In this document: positions 7,007 to 15,770 of the stretch, one piece after another
Layout: each line of letters starts with the position of its first letter
Numbering within the stretch: position 1 is the first letter of the stretch
Source: an uncultured Caldimicrobium sp.
Lineage (GTDB): Bacteria > Desulfobacterota > Thermodesulfobacteria > Thermodesulfobacteriales > Thermodesulfobacteriaceae
Direction of reading: 5' to 3'
Length of the DNA stretch: 23,431 nt
Assembly: GCA_938091475.1 (NCBI GenBank)
Contig: CALLJI010000207.1
Coordinates: 1 to 23,431, forward strand
Made by a program: the position numbers and the translations under genes
The notes under the pieces: model-generated
Told to the model about the DNA's origin: nothing
Seen by the model: the letters and a program-made list of their open reading frames with translations, nothing else
Database searches by the model: none

Positions 7007-8035
7007 ATGAGCTACCTTCTTGAAACTTTTAATCCTCTTATGCAAGAGGTTTTGCAGATAGCTAAGAAGGTAGCTCTTTCCTCGAGTACGGTCCTTTTAC
7101 TCGGTGAATCTGGAACGGGAAAAGAGGTTTTAGCAAGATATATCCATTACGCAAGTGGCAGAAAGGGTGCCTTTGTAGCTATCAATTGTGCAGCCATTCC
7201 AGAAGAACTCTTAGAAGCAGAGCTTTTTGGTTTTGAAAAGGGGGCTTTCACAGGGGCTGTAAAAGCCAAACCAGGCAAATTTGAATTAGCCAAAGAGGGC
7301 ACCCTTTTTTTAGATGAAATAGCAGATCTACCTTTAAAATTACAGGCCAAACTCTTAAGAGCTATTCAAGATAAGGAGATTGAACGGTTAGGCGGAGAAA
7401 AACCCATAAAGGTGAACACCCGCCTCTTAGCAGCAACCAATCAGGATTTAGAAACTTTAGTGAAGTTAGGTCAATTCAGGGAGGATTTGTATTTTAGGCT
7501 AAATGTCATTCCCCTTAAGCTTCCTCCTCTCAGAGAGAGAAAGGAGGATATTCCTCTTTTAGCAGAATTTCTTCTTAAAAAAATTTGTGAAAGGGAAAAA
7601 TTACCCTTAAAAAAGCTAACTTCTGAAGTTTTACAAGCCTTTACTTTGTACCACTGGCCAGGAAATATAAGAGAATTTGAAAATGTCTTAGAAAGGATGG
7701 TAATTTTATCTGAAAGAGAAATCTTGACTTTGGAGGACTTACCTCGGTATATTCGAGAAAAAATTAATTCTATGGGAGAGCCCCAAATCACGAAGAGAGA
7801 AACTCAGGAAAGAGAAATTATTGAGGAAAGAAGTTTTTTTACTACTAAATACTTAAATTATCCTCATTTAGAAAATGGTGCTATATCTTTGCAAGATTTT
7901 TTAAAGGAGATAGAGATTTTTTATCTAAAGAGGGCTTTAGAAATCTCCGGTGGTGTAAAAAGTAAAGCCGCTAAACTTCTGGGTTTAAATAGAACAACCT
8001 TAATTGAAAAGCTAAAAAAATATAACTTGGCATAG
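7007..8035 (+). CDS. Sigma-54-dependent transcriptional activator without receiver domain
   Basis: This 342-residue AAA+ enhancer-binding protein would remodel RNA polymerase-sigma-54 at flagellar promoters. It has a Walker A GESGTGKE (33-40), the sigma-54 contact loop GAFTGA (79-84), a Walker B TLFLDEI (99-105), the FREDLYFRLNV arginine-finger region (157-167) and a C-terminal Fis-type helix-turn-helix (about 314-340, KSKAAKLLGLNRTTLIEKL). The AAA+ domain begins almost at residue 1, so there is no receiver, PAS or GAF input domain. Activity must be set by expression, partner proteins or oligomerisation. It is the first gene of the flagellar block. It shares a 29-base identical stretch around Walker A (7094-7122) with the second activator (10354-10382). 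FleQ/FlrC-like roles are inferred from context only. Confidence 0.93.
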   Translation: MSYLLETFNPLMQEVLQIAKKVALSSSTVLLLGESGTGKEVLARYIHYASGRKGAFVAINCAAIPEELLEAELFGFEKGAFTGAVKAKPGKFELAKEGTLFLDEIADLPLKLQAKLLRAIQDKEIERLGGEKPIKVNTRLLAATNQDLETLVKLGQFREDLYFRLNVIPLKLPPLRERKEDIPLLAEFLLKKICEREKLPLKKLTSEVLQAFTLYHWPGNIREFENVLERMVILSEREILTLEDLPRYIREKINSMGEPQITKRETQEREIIEERSFFTTKYLNYPHLENGAISLQDFLKEIEIFYLKRALEISGGVKSKAAKLLGLNRTTLIEKLKKYNLA

Positions 8036-8042
8036 AAATTGT
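8028..8042 (+). promoter_or_regulatory. Imperfect -24/-12 element before the TPR gene
   Basis: TGGCAT-N5-TTGT resembles the sigma-54 consensus TGGCAC-N5-TTGC, with GT in place of the key -12 GC. It overlaps the stop codon of the preceding gene and would give a leaderless transcript of the next one. The evidence is weak. Confidence 0.15.
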
Positions 8043-8054
8043 ATTTAATTGATT

Positions 8055-9902
8055 ATGTTACGCCCTTTTTATATTCTCCTAAGTTTATTCATTTTAACAG
8101 GGTTAATTTTGAAGGGAAGTTCTCTTGCCAAAGAGAGAGGTGAGAATAAAAGGGAGGTTATTAGAGGGATTTTATATAATGCATCTTCTTTTACTCCAGA
8201 GGCAGACAGCTTAAAAAAAATTACAGAAGCCTATAAGGAGAAGGCTTACGAGAGAGTAATAAAGCTTTATCAAAAGCTACCTCCCTTTACTCAAATTGCT
8301 CCAGAAGAGTTTTTGATAGTGGCTGAAAGTTACTTTAAGATAGGGGATCTAGATAAGGCTTTAGATTTAGCAGAGCGCGCTCATAGTTTAAGAAGAGGCA
8401 CACAAATTGCTTGTGAAGCCTCCCTTTTGAAAACGAAATCCCTTTTGATCTTGGGAAAAGAAAAAGAAGCTTTAAAGGAACTTTCAGGCTTGGAAGAGAG
8501 TTATTGTAAAGATGTGCTTGAAGAGAAGATAGAGCTCATTAAGATCTATATAAACCAAAAGGGAAGAGAAGGTCTTGATTTCAAAAAATATTCCTCTTTT
8601 ATAGAAGAAATCTTTGAAGCAAAAATTAACTATTTGTTAAAAAAAGGATGGATAAAGGAAGCGGAAAGGGAAATTTTTAATTTTTTAAATCTTACAGGGT
8701 TTTACCAAAGGGGGAAGGATTTCTTTTACAAACTGGCTGAAGCTTATTATGAAAAGGGAGATATCTCAAAGGCTAAAAAGTATTACCGGTTGATTATAAC
8801 TGACTGGGATCCCTCTAAAGAGGCTTTCTTTGCTAAATTTAGGTTATATCAAATAGCCTATGAAAGGGCAATTCTCAAGGAGCTTTTACCGCCTAAGACA
8901 ATAGAAGATTTGCTTTTGTTTATCTCCCAAATAAAGACTAAATATTCAGAAGAAAAAATAGCAGAAGAGGCAGCTTTCTTAGAGGTTAAAATTTATTTTG
9001 AAAAAAAGGATTGGGAGAGAGCCAGAAAGAGCGCCAAGGAATTTTTCAAACGCTATGAAGAGAGTTCTTTTCGGAGTAAGGTGCGAGACTATTTTTGCCA
9101 GGCCTCTTTTAACTTGGTTCCAGAGGTATTTGCCAGAGGGAAAATCTCAGAACTTCAAGAAATAGCGCGTAATGATTGGGACCTTTTTAAAAGAGAGGCT
9201 TGTGGCGACTTTTATTATGCCTTAGGCTCTGTTTTCTTTAACTACAAATTGTATACACAAGCCCTTTATTATCTTTTATTTACCTATGATATTAACCTAT
9301 CCCGAAAACATTTGCCAGATTACTATTTGAAATTGGCCTTTTTATCTCTGGAAAAGACAGAAAGAGAATTGTCTCAAATGCTCTTTAATTACATAAAGAA
9401 AACTTGGAAGGATACCCTAAAAAGTAAGCCAGAATTTCTCTATTTGGAGACCTATTTTGCCTTAGAGAGGGATTTAACCTTAGGGATAAAGTTATTAATG
9501 GACTTACTATCCTCTGATATAGCCTCTTATTATAAAAAAAATCTTCTCTATAAAGCCTTTTTACAAGCTGTAGAGGCAAAAAAATATAACATAGCCTTAA
9601 CTTTATTACAAAATCCTCATTATAATGCCACATTAAAGGATTACTTAGTTTTACTTTCTGATACCTTAGATAAAGATCCTCAATTTTTTGAAAAACTTTT
9701 AAGGGAGGCCAAGGAAAAATTTCCAAAAAACGATAAACTTCTTTTCTTAGAGGCCTATCATTTGGAGAGGAAAGGAAATCTCAAGGCAAGAGCTGAGTTA
9801 TGGGGTAAATTAGACCAGTCTAAGGATTGGGAGGGGAAATTAGTGCAACAATACGAAAAAATGCAAAAACTTTCAGAGAGAGCAAGAAATCTTGTCTATT
9901 AG
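8055..9902 (+). CDS. Secreted TPR-like repeat protein in the flagellar operon
   Basis: I do not recognise a named family for this 615-residue protein. It starts with a signal peptide (about residues 1-25, hydrophobic [15 protein letters not shown], then SSLA); there is no lipobox cysteine, so a soluble or anchored periplasmic protein is likely. The rest is helical with TPR-style A/Y/G spacing, for example [40 protein letters not shown], and repeated xxYxLGxxFFNYKLYxQAL patterns. Such proteins usually act as scaffolds. It sits 19 bp after the first activator and its stop is one base before the ATG of the second. A role in flagellar assembly or in controlling the activators is inferred from position only. 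The start could be ATG 8055 or TTG 8049; neither has a clear ribosome site. Confidence 0.8.
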   Translation: MLRPFYILLSLFILTGLILKGSSLAKERGENKREVIRGILYNASSFTPEADSLKKITEAYKEKAYERVIKLYQKLPPFTQIAPEEFLIVAESYFKIGDLDKALDLAERAHSLRRGTQIACEASLLKTKSLLILGKEKEALKELSGLEESYCKDVLEEKIELIKIYINQKGREGLDFKKYSSFIEEIFEAKINYLLKKGWIKEAEREIFNFLNLTGFYQRGKDFFYKLAEAYYEKGDISKAKKYYRLIITDWDPSKEAFFAKFRLYQIAYERAILKELLPPKTIEDLLLFISQIKTKYSEEKIAEEAAFLEVKIYFEKKDWERARKSAKEFFKRYEESSFRSKVRDYFCQASFNLVPEVFARGKISELQEIARNDWDLFKREACGDFYYALGSVFFNYKLYTQALYYLLFTYDINLSRKHLPDYYLKLAFLSLEKTERELSQMLFNYIKKTWKDTLKSKPEFLYLETYFALERDLTLGIKLLMDLLSSDIASYYKKNLLYKAFLQAVEAKKYNIALTLLQNPHYNATLKDYLVLLSDTLDKDPQFFEKLLREAKEKFPKNDKLLFLEAYHLERKGNLKARAELWGKLDQSKDWEGKLVQQYEKMQKLSERARNLVY

Positions 9903-9903
9903 T

Positions 9904-11286
9904 ATGCTCGATAAGATCGGAATTGTAGGGTCTTCTATAGAAACAAAACTTCTTAAGGAGGCTTTAGAGGAACAAGGTTTAGAAGTTCTTTTTTATGAGC
10001 ACGGAAACTTTACATTAGACCTTATCACGCCAGAGATTAAAGTTTTAGTTTATGAATTATCTTCAAAAAGGGATAATCCTCATCTTGTAGAAGCCCTTTT
10101 GAAGGAGAAAACTTTTTCACTCCTTTTATTGGTGGATGAGATCTCCCTGGATAAGGCTATAGAACTTATTAGAAAGGGAGTTAGGGATATCAAACTTTTG
10201 AGCTCTCCCTTAGAATTGATAGAAAAATCGGTCCTTTCAGTTTTTAAGGAAAAAAAGCTTTCAGGTTTAGAGGAGGTATTTCTTACTTGTGAGCCCAAGC
10301 TTTTAAAAATTTTAGGTGCCTTAGAGGAAGTTGCCAAAACAAAGGCTCCTGTACTTTTACTCGGTGAATCTGGAACGGGAAAGGAGCTTTTAGCTAAATA
10401 CATCCATCAAAAAAGCTCTCGCAGGGAAGGACCCTTCATTGCTATTAATTGTGCTGCCCTTCCTGAAACTTTGCTTGAATCTGAACTTTTTGGGTACGAA
10501 AAAGGTGCTTTTTCTGGAGCAAATTTCAGAAAAAAGGGAAAAGTTGAATTAGCTGATCAGGGTACCCTCTTTTTAGATGAAATTGCCGAAATGAGTCTGC
10601 ACCTACAAAGTAAACTTTTGAGAGTGCTTCAAGAGGGAGAAGTAGATAGATTGGGAGGTTATCATCCCGTTAAAGTAGATTTTCGCCTAATCTCAGCTAC
10701 TAACAAGCAACTTGAAAAGGAAATCTCCGAGAATAAATTTCGAAGTGATCTATTTTATCGTATAAATGTAATTACAGTAAAGATTCCGCCTCTCAGAGAA
10801 CGAAGAAACGATGTCAAATTTTTGGCCAACTATTTTTTGGAAAAATTTTCCAGAGAATATGGAAAAACTTTCAAGGGATTCACAGAGAAAGCTCAGAAAT
10901 TTCTAATGAACTATCCCTTTCCAGGAAATGTAAGAGAGCTCAAAAATATGTTGGAGAGAGCAGTAATAACCTGTAAAGAAGAGTATCTTGATGTCAAAGA
11001 TTTGACAAATCCCTTAGAGGAGAGTTTATCTGGAGAGGAGTTTAGGGCCTTTTCTAAGATAGAAGAGCCAGAAAAAGTATCAGAAATAGGCATAAATTTT
11101 GATATTTCTAATTTTGAGATAAAACCCTTGGAGGAGATGGAAAGAGAGGCTATTTTAAAAGCTTTAAAATTAACTAAGGGTAATAAAAGTAGGGCAGCTG
11201 AACTTTTAGGAATTACTGTGAGGACCTTAAGGAATAAACTTAATGAGTATAGGGAGAAAAATTTGCTCTCTTGGGAGGAGGTTTAA
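9904..11286 (+). CDS. Sigma-54 activator with degenerate receiver (FleQ/FlrC-like)
   Basis: This 460-residue activator has an N-terminal receiver-like fold (about 1-118), an AAA+ domain and a Fis-type helix-turn-helix (427-450, [19 protein letters not shown]). The receiver is not standard: the acidic pair after strand 1 is replaced (IGIVGSS) and the phospho-acceptor position reads VLVYELSS, with Glu51 where Asp is expected. Phosphorylation is therefore unlikely. Walker A GESGTGKE is at 154-161, Walker B TLFLDEI at 221-227, and the sigma-54 loop reads GAFSGA (201-206) in place of GAFTGA; Thr-to-Ser is a conservative change there. I chose ATG 9904 over the in-frame TTG at 9892, which lies within the upstream gene. 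flgB follows with a 2-bp gap, so it probably controls the genes it precedes. Confidence 0.92.
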   Translation: MLDKIGIVGSSIETKLLKEALEEQGLEVLFYEHGNFTLDLITPEIKVLVYELSSKRDNPHLVEALLKEKTFSLLLLVDEISLDKAIELIRKGVRDIKLLSSPLELIEKSVLSVFKEKKLSGLEEVFLTCEPKLLKILGALEEVAKTKAPVLLLGESGTGKELLAKYIHQKSSRREGPFIAINCAALPETLLESELFGYEKGAFSGANFRKKGKVELADQGTLFLDEIAEMSLHLQSKLLRVLQEGEVDRLGGYHPVKVDFRLISATNKQLEKEISENKFRSDLFYRINVITVKIPPLRERRNDVKFLANYFLEKFSREYGKTFKGFTEKAQKFLMNYPFPGNVRELKNMLERAVITCKEEYLDVKDLTNPLEESLSGEEFRAFSKIEEPEKVSEIGINFDISNFEIKPLEEMEREAILKALKLTKGNKSRAAELLGITVRTLRNKLNEYREKNLLSWEEV

Positions 11287-11288
11287 GG

Positions 11289-11684
11289 ATGTGGGGGGCC
11301 TTTCAGAAACTTTTGGATACAGTCAGACTTTCTCTACATTTTAGAGGACTTCGCCATCAAATGCTTTCCTCTAATCTTGCTAATGTAGATACACCAGGTT
11401 ACAGAAGAAAGGACCTTCCCTTTGAGAAAATTATGCAAAGTTATTTAACTTTCAAATCTCCCTTAAAGACAACTCATCAAAGGCACTTTTCACAACGAGA
11501 GAGAACCATTGAAGATTTCCTAAGAACTTCACAACCTTCCACCCTTGGAACACCTAATAATGTGAGTTTAGAAGAAGAAATGGTAAATCTTACGGAGAAT
11601 CAGCTCCTTTACGAAAGTACCCTACAGGCACTAAGCAAGGAGATAGAAAGACTCAAGGAGATTATTACAGAGGGAGGTAGATAG
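11289..11684 (+). CDS. flgB: Flagellar proximal rod protein FlgB
   Basis: This 131-residue rod protein is exported through the flagellar type III apparatus and forms the proximal rod with FlgC, FlgF and FliE. The N-terminal family motif SSNLANVDTPGYRRKDLPFE lies at about residues 27-46, and the C-terminal helix EEEMVNLTENQLLYESTLQAL is typical. Its length matches FlgB (about 130). I chose ATG 11289 because the strong GGAGGAGG site at 11274-11282 precedes it; an in-frame TTG at 11271 would swallow that site. flgC follows 2 bp after the stop. Confidence 0.95.
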   Translation: MWGAFQKLLDTVRLSLHFRGLRHQMLSSNLANVDTPGYRRKDLPFEKIMQSYLTFKSPLKTTHQRHFSQRERTIEDFLRTSQPSTLGTPNNVSLEEEMVNLTENQLLYESTLQALSKEIERLKEIITEGGR

Positions 11685-11686
11685 AA

Positions 11687-12097
11687 ATGAATCTTTTGAA
11701 GGCTGGAAGAATTGCCCACAGTGGTTTATATGCTCAAAGGGTCAGAATTAATGTGGCTGCTACTAATCTTGCCAATGCGCAAGTCACAAGAACCTTAGAA
11801 GGAGGTCCTTATAAGGCAAGACAGGTAGTACTTAAGGCTATCCCTATAGCCAAGGAAAGTCCCTTTTTGCAACAAGTAAAGGTTGAGGCTATTAAAGAAG
11901 ATCCTACTCCCTTTAGAGAGGTGTATGATCCGGGACATCCTGATGCAGATGAAAGGGGGATTGTGCGGTATCCCAATGTGGAAGTAATTACGGAAATGGT
12001 AGAGCTTTTATCAGCAAGTCGAGCCTATGAGGCTAATTTAAGTGTTTTAACTACCACCAAAAGTATGTACCTAAAAACCTTAGAACTTTTAAAGTAA
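11687..12097 (+). CDS. flgC: Flagellar basal-body rod protein FlgC
   Basis: This 136-residue proximal rod component has the usual NVAATNLANAQVTRT motif near its N terminus and the highly conserved C-terminal block YPNVEVITEMVELLSASRAY followed by EANLSVLTTTKSMYLKTLELL. Standard length and position between flgB and fliE leave little doubt. The start follows GGGAGGTAG inside the flgB 3' end. Confidence 0.96.
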   Translation: MNLLKAGRIAHSGLYAQRVRINVAATNLANAQVTRTLEGGPYKARQVVLKAIPIAKESPFLQQVKVEAIKEDPTPFREVYDPGHPDADERGIVRYPNVEVITEMVELLSASRAYEANLSVLTTTKSMYLKTLELLK

Positions 12098-12098
12098 A

Positions 12099-12113
12099 AG
12101 GCCATATTATTGC
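12099..12113 (+). promoter_or_regulatory. Weak candidate sigma-54 promoter before fliE
   Basis: GG at 12100-12101 and TTGC at 12110-12113 have the correct -24/-12 register, but the expected CAC after GG reads CCA. The predicted start site near 12125 falls within the fliE ribosome site (GGGAGG, 12123-12128), which makes a functional promoter doubtful. It is listed because two sigma-54 activators are encoded upstream. Confidence 0.25.
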
Positions 12114-12134
12114 TAAAGCATAGGGAGGAAAAGT

Positions 12135-12419
12135 ATGAAAATTTCAAGCCTTTTAGCAAACAAAGTTAGTCTCTATCAAAAGCTTGATAAGACTACATCA
12201 CCTAACTTTCAGAAAGTACTTTTTGACAAACTACGCGAAATAGATCAAAAGGAAAAGGAGGCTCAGGCAGCACTGCTTTCTTTAGCCAAAGGGGAAGAGA
12301 TAGATCCTGCAGAAGTAGCTCAGAAGATTTCCTCTGCAGATGTCAGTATGAAACTATTACTCAGGATAAGAAACAAGGTATTAGAGGCATATCAAGAGAT
12401 AATGAGAATGCAAATTTAA
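12135..12419 (+). CDS. fliE: Flagellar hook-basal body protein FliE
   Basis: This 94-residue protein joins the MS ring to the proximal rod. The C-terminal family signature is clear: KISSADVSMKLLLRIRNKVL followed by EAYQEIMRMQI, the usual FliE ending. The start has a good GGGAGG ribosome site seven bases upstream. It lies in the standard flgB-flgC-fliE-fliF order. Confidence 0.95.
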   Translation: MKISSLLANKVSLYQKLDKTTSPNFQKVLFDKLREIDQKEKEAQAALLSLAKGEEIDPAEVAQKISSADVSMKLLLRIRNKVLEAYQEIMRMQI

Positions 12420-12447
12420 AGTTTCTATTAACGATTAGGGGGTTCAA

Positions 12448-14001
12448 ATGGCACCCATAAATTTTAGAGGTTTGTTAGAACAGCTTAAAGAGTCTTGGGC
12501 AAAGCTTAGCTTTAAGCAAAGGCTTCTGCTTGTAGGTGGGATAGTGGGGTCTACCCTTTTAATAACCCTTTTAGTATGGTTTTTAGGGAGACCCTCCTTT
12601 GATTTGCTCTATAGGGGGCTGGATGAAGCTTCCGCTGGACAGATAGTTCAATACTTAAAGGAGCAGAAAATAACTTACAAAATTGAAAGGGATGGAAGTA
12701 TTTATATTCCCAAGGACAAGGTACCAGAGGTAAGAATGGAGATAGCCAGTAAAGGGCTTTTAGGAGGGGGAGGTCCAGGTTTTGAACTTTTTGATAAAGA
12801 TAAATTGGGGTTAACAGAGTTTCAAGAAAAAATAAATTATCAAAGGGCCTTAGAAGGGGAACTCTCCCGAACTATTCTGGGAATAAAGGGGGTAAAATCA
12901 GTTAGGGTTCATTTAGCCTTACCAAAGGAGAGTCTTTTTATAGAGGAAGAAAGACCTCCTAAGGCCTCAGTTCTATTAGAGCTAAAACCAGGTTTTACTT
13001 TAAGTCAAGAGCAAGTAAGAGGGATTGTGAACTTAGTGAGTGGTGCTGTGCCCAAACTTGATCCCAAAAATGTGGTAGTAGTAGATGCCTTAACTGGAAA
13101 AAAGATTTATGCCTATGAAGGAGAAGAGGAAGCTATTGCTACAACCCAACTTGCCTATAAGAGAAAGATTGAAGAGAATTTAAAAAACAAAGTAGAAGAG
13201 CTTTTAACTTCAGCTTTAGGTTATGGGAAAGCTATAGCTCAGGTTACTGTAGAGTTATCCTTTGATAAGGAGAGTCTTCTAGAGGAAAAAGTAAATCCAG
13301 AGGAAAGTGCGGTTCTCTCTGAAGATTTGGAAGAAGAAATTAGGAGAAGTAGGCTTGCTCAGGAAGAGGGTGGAGCTGGGGTTAAGGGTGCCTTGACGCA
13401 AAAATTTGAGGCCACCACCCAGCCCCAAGAGCAGGGTGAAGAATATACTAAGAAAAGAGTGGTGAGAAATTATGAAGTTAGTAAAAAGGTCAGAAACCTT
13501 GAAATTTCACCGGGAAGTATTAAAAAAATAAGTGTAGCGGTAGTGGTAGACAAGAAGGTTTTAGCTGAAAATGAGACAGCAAAATTTGAATGGATAGAAA
13601 ATTTAGTTAAGGGGGCTATTGGATATAATCCAGAAAGAGGAGATGAGGTGAAGGTGGAGGCAAAGGTCTTTGCAGAGGGGCCAGTTGTAAAACCCAGTAT
13701 TATGGATTATTTAGCTCAGGCATATAAGCCCTTAATAGTGATTTTAATCTTAATTTTCTTGTACTTTTTTATTTTACGCCCAATTTTGAGAGCTATAAAA
13801 CCAGCACCAGCTCCAACTCCGATAGGAGAAAGGATTCCACCACCTTTAGAGGAAGAGGTATTGGAAGAAGAGGTCTTGCCGCGGGAAATTGCAATTGGTA
13901 TTATTAGGAGCCAACCAGAGAGAGCTGCAGCCTTAGTTAAAAAATGGTTGCTTGAGGAAGCCTTGGAGGAGAGGAAAAAAGCCTTAGCTGAGGCCAAGTG
14001 A
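12448..14001 (+). CDS. fliF: Flagellar MS-ring protein FliF
   Basis: This 517-residue protein forms the inner-membrane MS ring. An N-terminal transmembrane segment lies at about 25-47 and a second at about 424-447. Between them is the periplasmic YscJ/FliF ring-building region (LYRGLDEASAGQIVQYLKEQ near residue 52; FQEKINYQRALEGELSRTIL near 127). The cytoplasmic tail ends in an AIGIIRSQPERAAALVKKWL segment that corresponds to the FliG-binding motif. The protein is slightly shorter than the usual 530-570 residues. fliG starts one base after the stop. Confidence 0.96.
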   Translation: MAPINFRGLLEQLKESWAKLSFKQRLLLVGGIVGSTLLITLLVWFLGRPSFDLLYRGLDEASAGQIVQYLKEQKITYKIERDGSIYIPKDKVPEVRMEIASKGLLGGGGPGFELFDKDKLGLTEFQEKINYQRALEGELSRTILGIKGVKSVRVHLALPKESLFIEEERPPKASVLLELKPGFTLSQEQVRGIVNLVSGAVPKLDPKNVVVVDALTGKKIYAYEGEEEAIATTQLAYKRKIEENLKNKVEELLTSALGYGKAIAQVTVELSFDKESLLEEKVNPEESAVLSEDLEEEIRRSRLAQEEGGAGVKGALTQKFEATTQPQEQGEEYTKKRVVRNYEVSKKVRNLEISPGSIKKISVAVVVDKKVLAENETAKFEWIENLVKGAIGYNPERGDEVKVEAKVFAEGPVVKPSIMDYLAQAYKPLIVILILIFLYFFILRPILRAIKPAPAPTPIGERIPPPLEEEVLEEEVLPREIAIGIIRSQPERAAALVKKWLLEEALEERKKALAEAK

Positions 14002-14002
14002 A

Positions 14003-15013
14003 ATGGCTAAATTAGATCCAGAGAAATTAACTGGACCTCGAAAGGCAGCTATTTTTCTTATGCTTATGGGAGAGGAATTTACTTCTCAGGTTTATAAATT
14101 TTTAGAGGAAGAGGATATAAAGAGAATTGGAATTGAGATGGCAAAAATTGAGTATATACCTTCGGAGGTAGCCAAAAAGGTGCTCGAGGAGGCAAATATT
14201 GAGGCAAAGGACCTTCTTAGTAATATTAATCTCTCTCCAGATGAATTTTTAAAGAAAAGTTTGATTGAGGCTTACGGAGAAAAGGGAAAGGCGCTTTATG
14301 AAGAGATAAAAAAAGAGGTTGGCCCTGAAACTTTTAAAAGACTTAAAAAACTTGATCCCAAAACTATTGCAAATTTCCTTGCCAATGAGCATCCGCAAAC
14401 TATTGCTATAATTTTGGTTCATCTTGAGCCTGAACTCTCTGGTCAGGTTCTTCAACTTTTACCAGAGAAAATAAGGGGTGAAGTTATTCTCAGAATTGCC
14501 TTATTAGATAAGGTGGATCCAGAAATTGTTAAGGAGATTAGTGATGCCTTAGAGGAGGAGCTAAAAACAGTAGGTGGTGCTTTAGGTAAAAAAATTGGTG
14601 GTGCCGAGAAAGCCGCTGAAATTCTCTCTCATGCTGGAAGAGAATTAGAAGATGAATTGCTTACTGAGATTGAGGATGAAAATGCTGCCTTGGCAGAAGA
14701 GATTAGGAAATTCCTCTTTACCTTTGAAGACTTTCTCAAAGTGGATGACTTTGCTATTCAGACACTCCTTCGTGAAATTTCTACAGATGACTTGAAATTA
14801 GCCTTGAAAGGTGCCTCACAGGAGGTAAAGGAAAAATTCTTTAGAAATATGAGTAAAAGGGCAGCTGATTTACTTAAAGAAGAGCTTGAAATGATGCCTC
14901 CTGTTAGAATTGCAGAAGTGGAAAAGGCACAGATGAATATCATAAGAGTAGCTAAGAAGCTTGAACAGGAAGGAAAAATAGTTCTCTCAAGAGGAGAAGA
15001 AGAGTTTGTCTAA
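14003..15013 (+). CDS. fliG: Flagellar motor switch protein FliG
   Basis: This 336-residue switch protein forms the rotor ring and contacts the stator. The N-terminal domain (KLTGPRKAAIFLMLMGEE) would bind the FliF tail. The middle domain has the EHPQTIAIILVHLEP motif, which contacts FliM, and GGAEKAAEIL. The C-terminal torque domain FTFEDFLKVDDFAIQTLLRE and DDLKLALKGASQEVKEKFF keeps the conserved charged residues needed for rotation. Length is normal. It overlaps fliH by 8 bp. Confidence 0.97.
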   Translation: MAKLDPEKLTGPRKAAIFLMLMGEEFTSQVYKFLEEEDIKRIGIEMAKIEYIPSEVAKKVLEEANIEAKDLLSNINLSPDEFLKKSLIEAYGEKGKALYEEIKKEVGPETFKRLKKLDPKTIANFLANEHPQTIAIILVHLEPELSGQVLQLLPEKIRGEVILRIALLDKVDPEIVKEISDALEEELKTVGGALGKKIGGAEKAAEILSHAGRELEDELLTEIEDENAALAEEIRKFLFTFEDFLKVDDFAIQTLLREISTDDLKLALKGASQEVKEKFFRNMSKRAADLLKEELEMMPPVRIAEVEKAQMNIIRVAKKLEQEGKIVLSRGEEEFV

Positions 15014-15770
15014 GATAATTAAAGCGGAAAAATTGAATCTGCATGAAGTAATTCAGCCCAAAATAGAAGTCAAAGAAGACTTCTCACTTCTTATAGAAAT
15101 AAAAGATGAAATTTATCTAAAGAGAGATGAGGGAGTGGTAGAGGAAGAGAGAAAAGAAGAGAGTAATTCAGCCCTTGAAGAGGTATTGTCAAGAGCTTAT
15201 GAAGAGGGTTTTAAGAAGGGTTTTGAAGAGGGATGGGGCAAAGGCGAGAAAGAGGGGTATGAAAAGGGTCTGAGTTTAGGACTTGAGGAAGCTCAAAAAC
15301 TTTTAGCTCAAAGAGAAAGGGAACTCGAAGAAAAGTTTCAAGGGGAGTTGATAAGAAAAGAGCAAGAAATTGAGCAATTTCTAAAAAAAGCTGAGGAAGA
15401 ATTAAGATTATTAATTTTAAACTTAGACCAAGAAATTCTTAAACTGGCATTATCTATGGCCCAAAAATTAGTTTTAAAAGACTTGGAAGTTGATAAAGAG
15501 TATCTTTTAAGAATCCTACGGGAGGCTCTCAATTATATTGTTGAAGGTACAGAGATTGTGATTAAAGTAAATCCTGAGGAATACTCTTTTCTTGAAAATA
15601 AGATGGAAAAAAGGGCACTTCCCATCCACAACTATAAAGTGAAAATAGTTTCAGATGCCTCTATTTCAAAGGGAGGTTTATTTATTGAAACCAAAATGGG
15701 TGCCATTGATGCTACACTTGAAAAGAGATGGGAAAAACTCTTAACCCAACTTGAAAATTATGCAAGTTAA
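15006..15770 (+). CDS. fliH: Flagellar export ATPase regulator FliH (TTG start)
   Basis: This 254-residue protein binds FliI and links the export ATPase to the basal body. It has a variable acidic N terminus, then an unbroken series of glycines every fourth residue (Gly68, 72, 76, 80, 84, 88 and 92) giving six consecutive GxxxG steps, a known FliH feature. A coiled coil (about 95-140) and a C-terminal V-ATPase E-subunit-like domain (about 150-250, with VIKVNPEEY and DASISKGGLFIET) follow. No ATG is usable in this frame before residue 150, so the TTG at 15006, overlapping the fliG end and preceded by AGAGGAGAAG, is the start. Translational coupling to fliG is likely. Confidence 0.92.
   Translation: MSKIIKAEKLNLHEVIQPKIEVKEDFSLLIEIKDEIYLKRDEGVVEEERKEESNSALEEVLSRAYEEGFKKGFEEGWGKGEKEGYEKGLSLGLEEAQKLLAQRERELEEKFQGELIRKEQEIEQFLKKAEEELRLLILNLDQEILKLALSMAQKLVLKDLEVDKEYLLRILREALNYIVEGTEIVIKVNPEEYSFLENKMEKRALPIHNYKVKIVSDASISKGGLFIETKMGAIDATLEKRWEKLLTQLENYAS

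Noticed and set aside
9385..9726. 113-codon minus-strand frame inside the TPR-like gene
   Set aside because: It lies wholly within a longer frame with a signal peptide and consistent helical repeats; no ribosome site precedes it.
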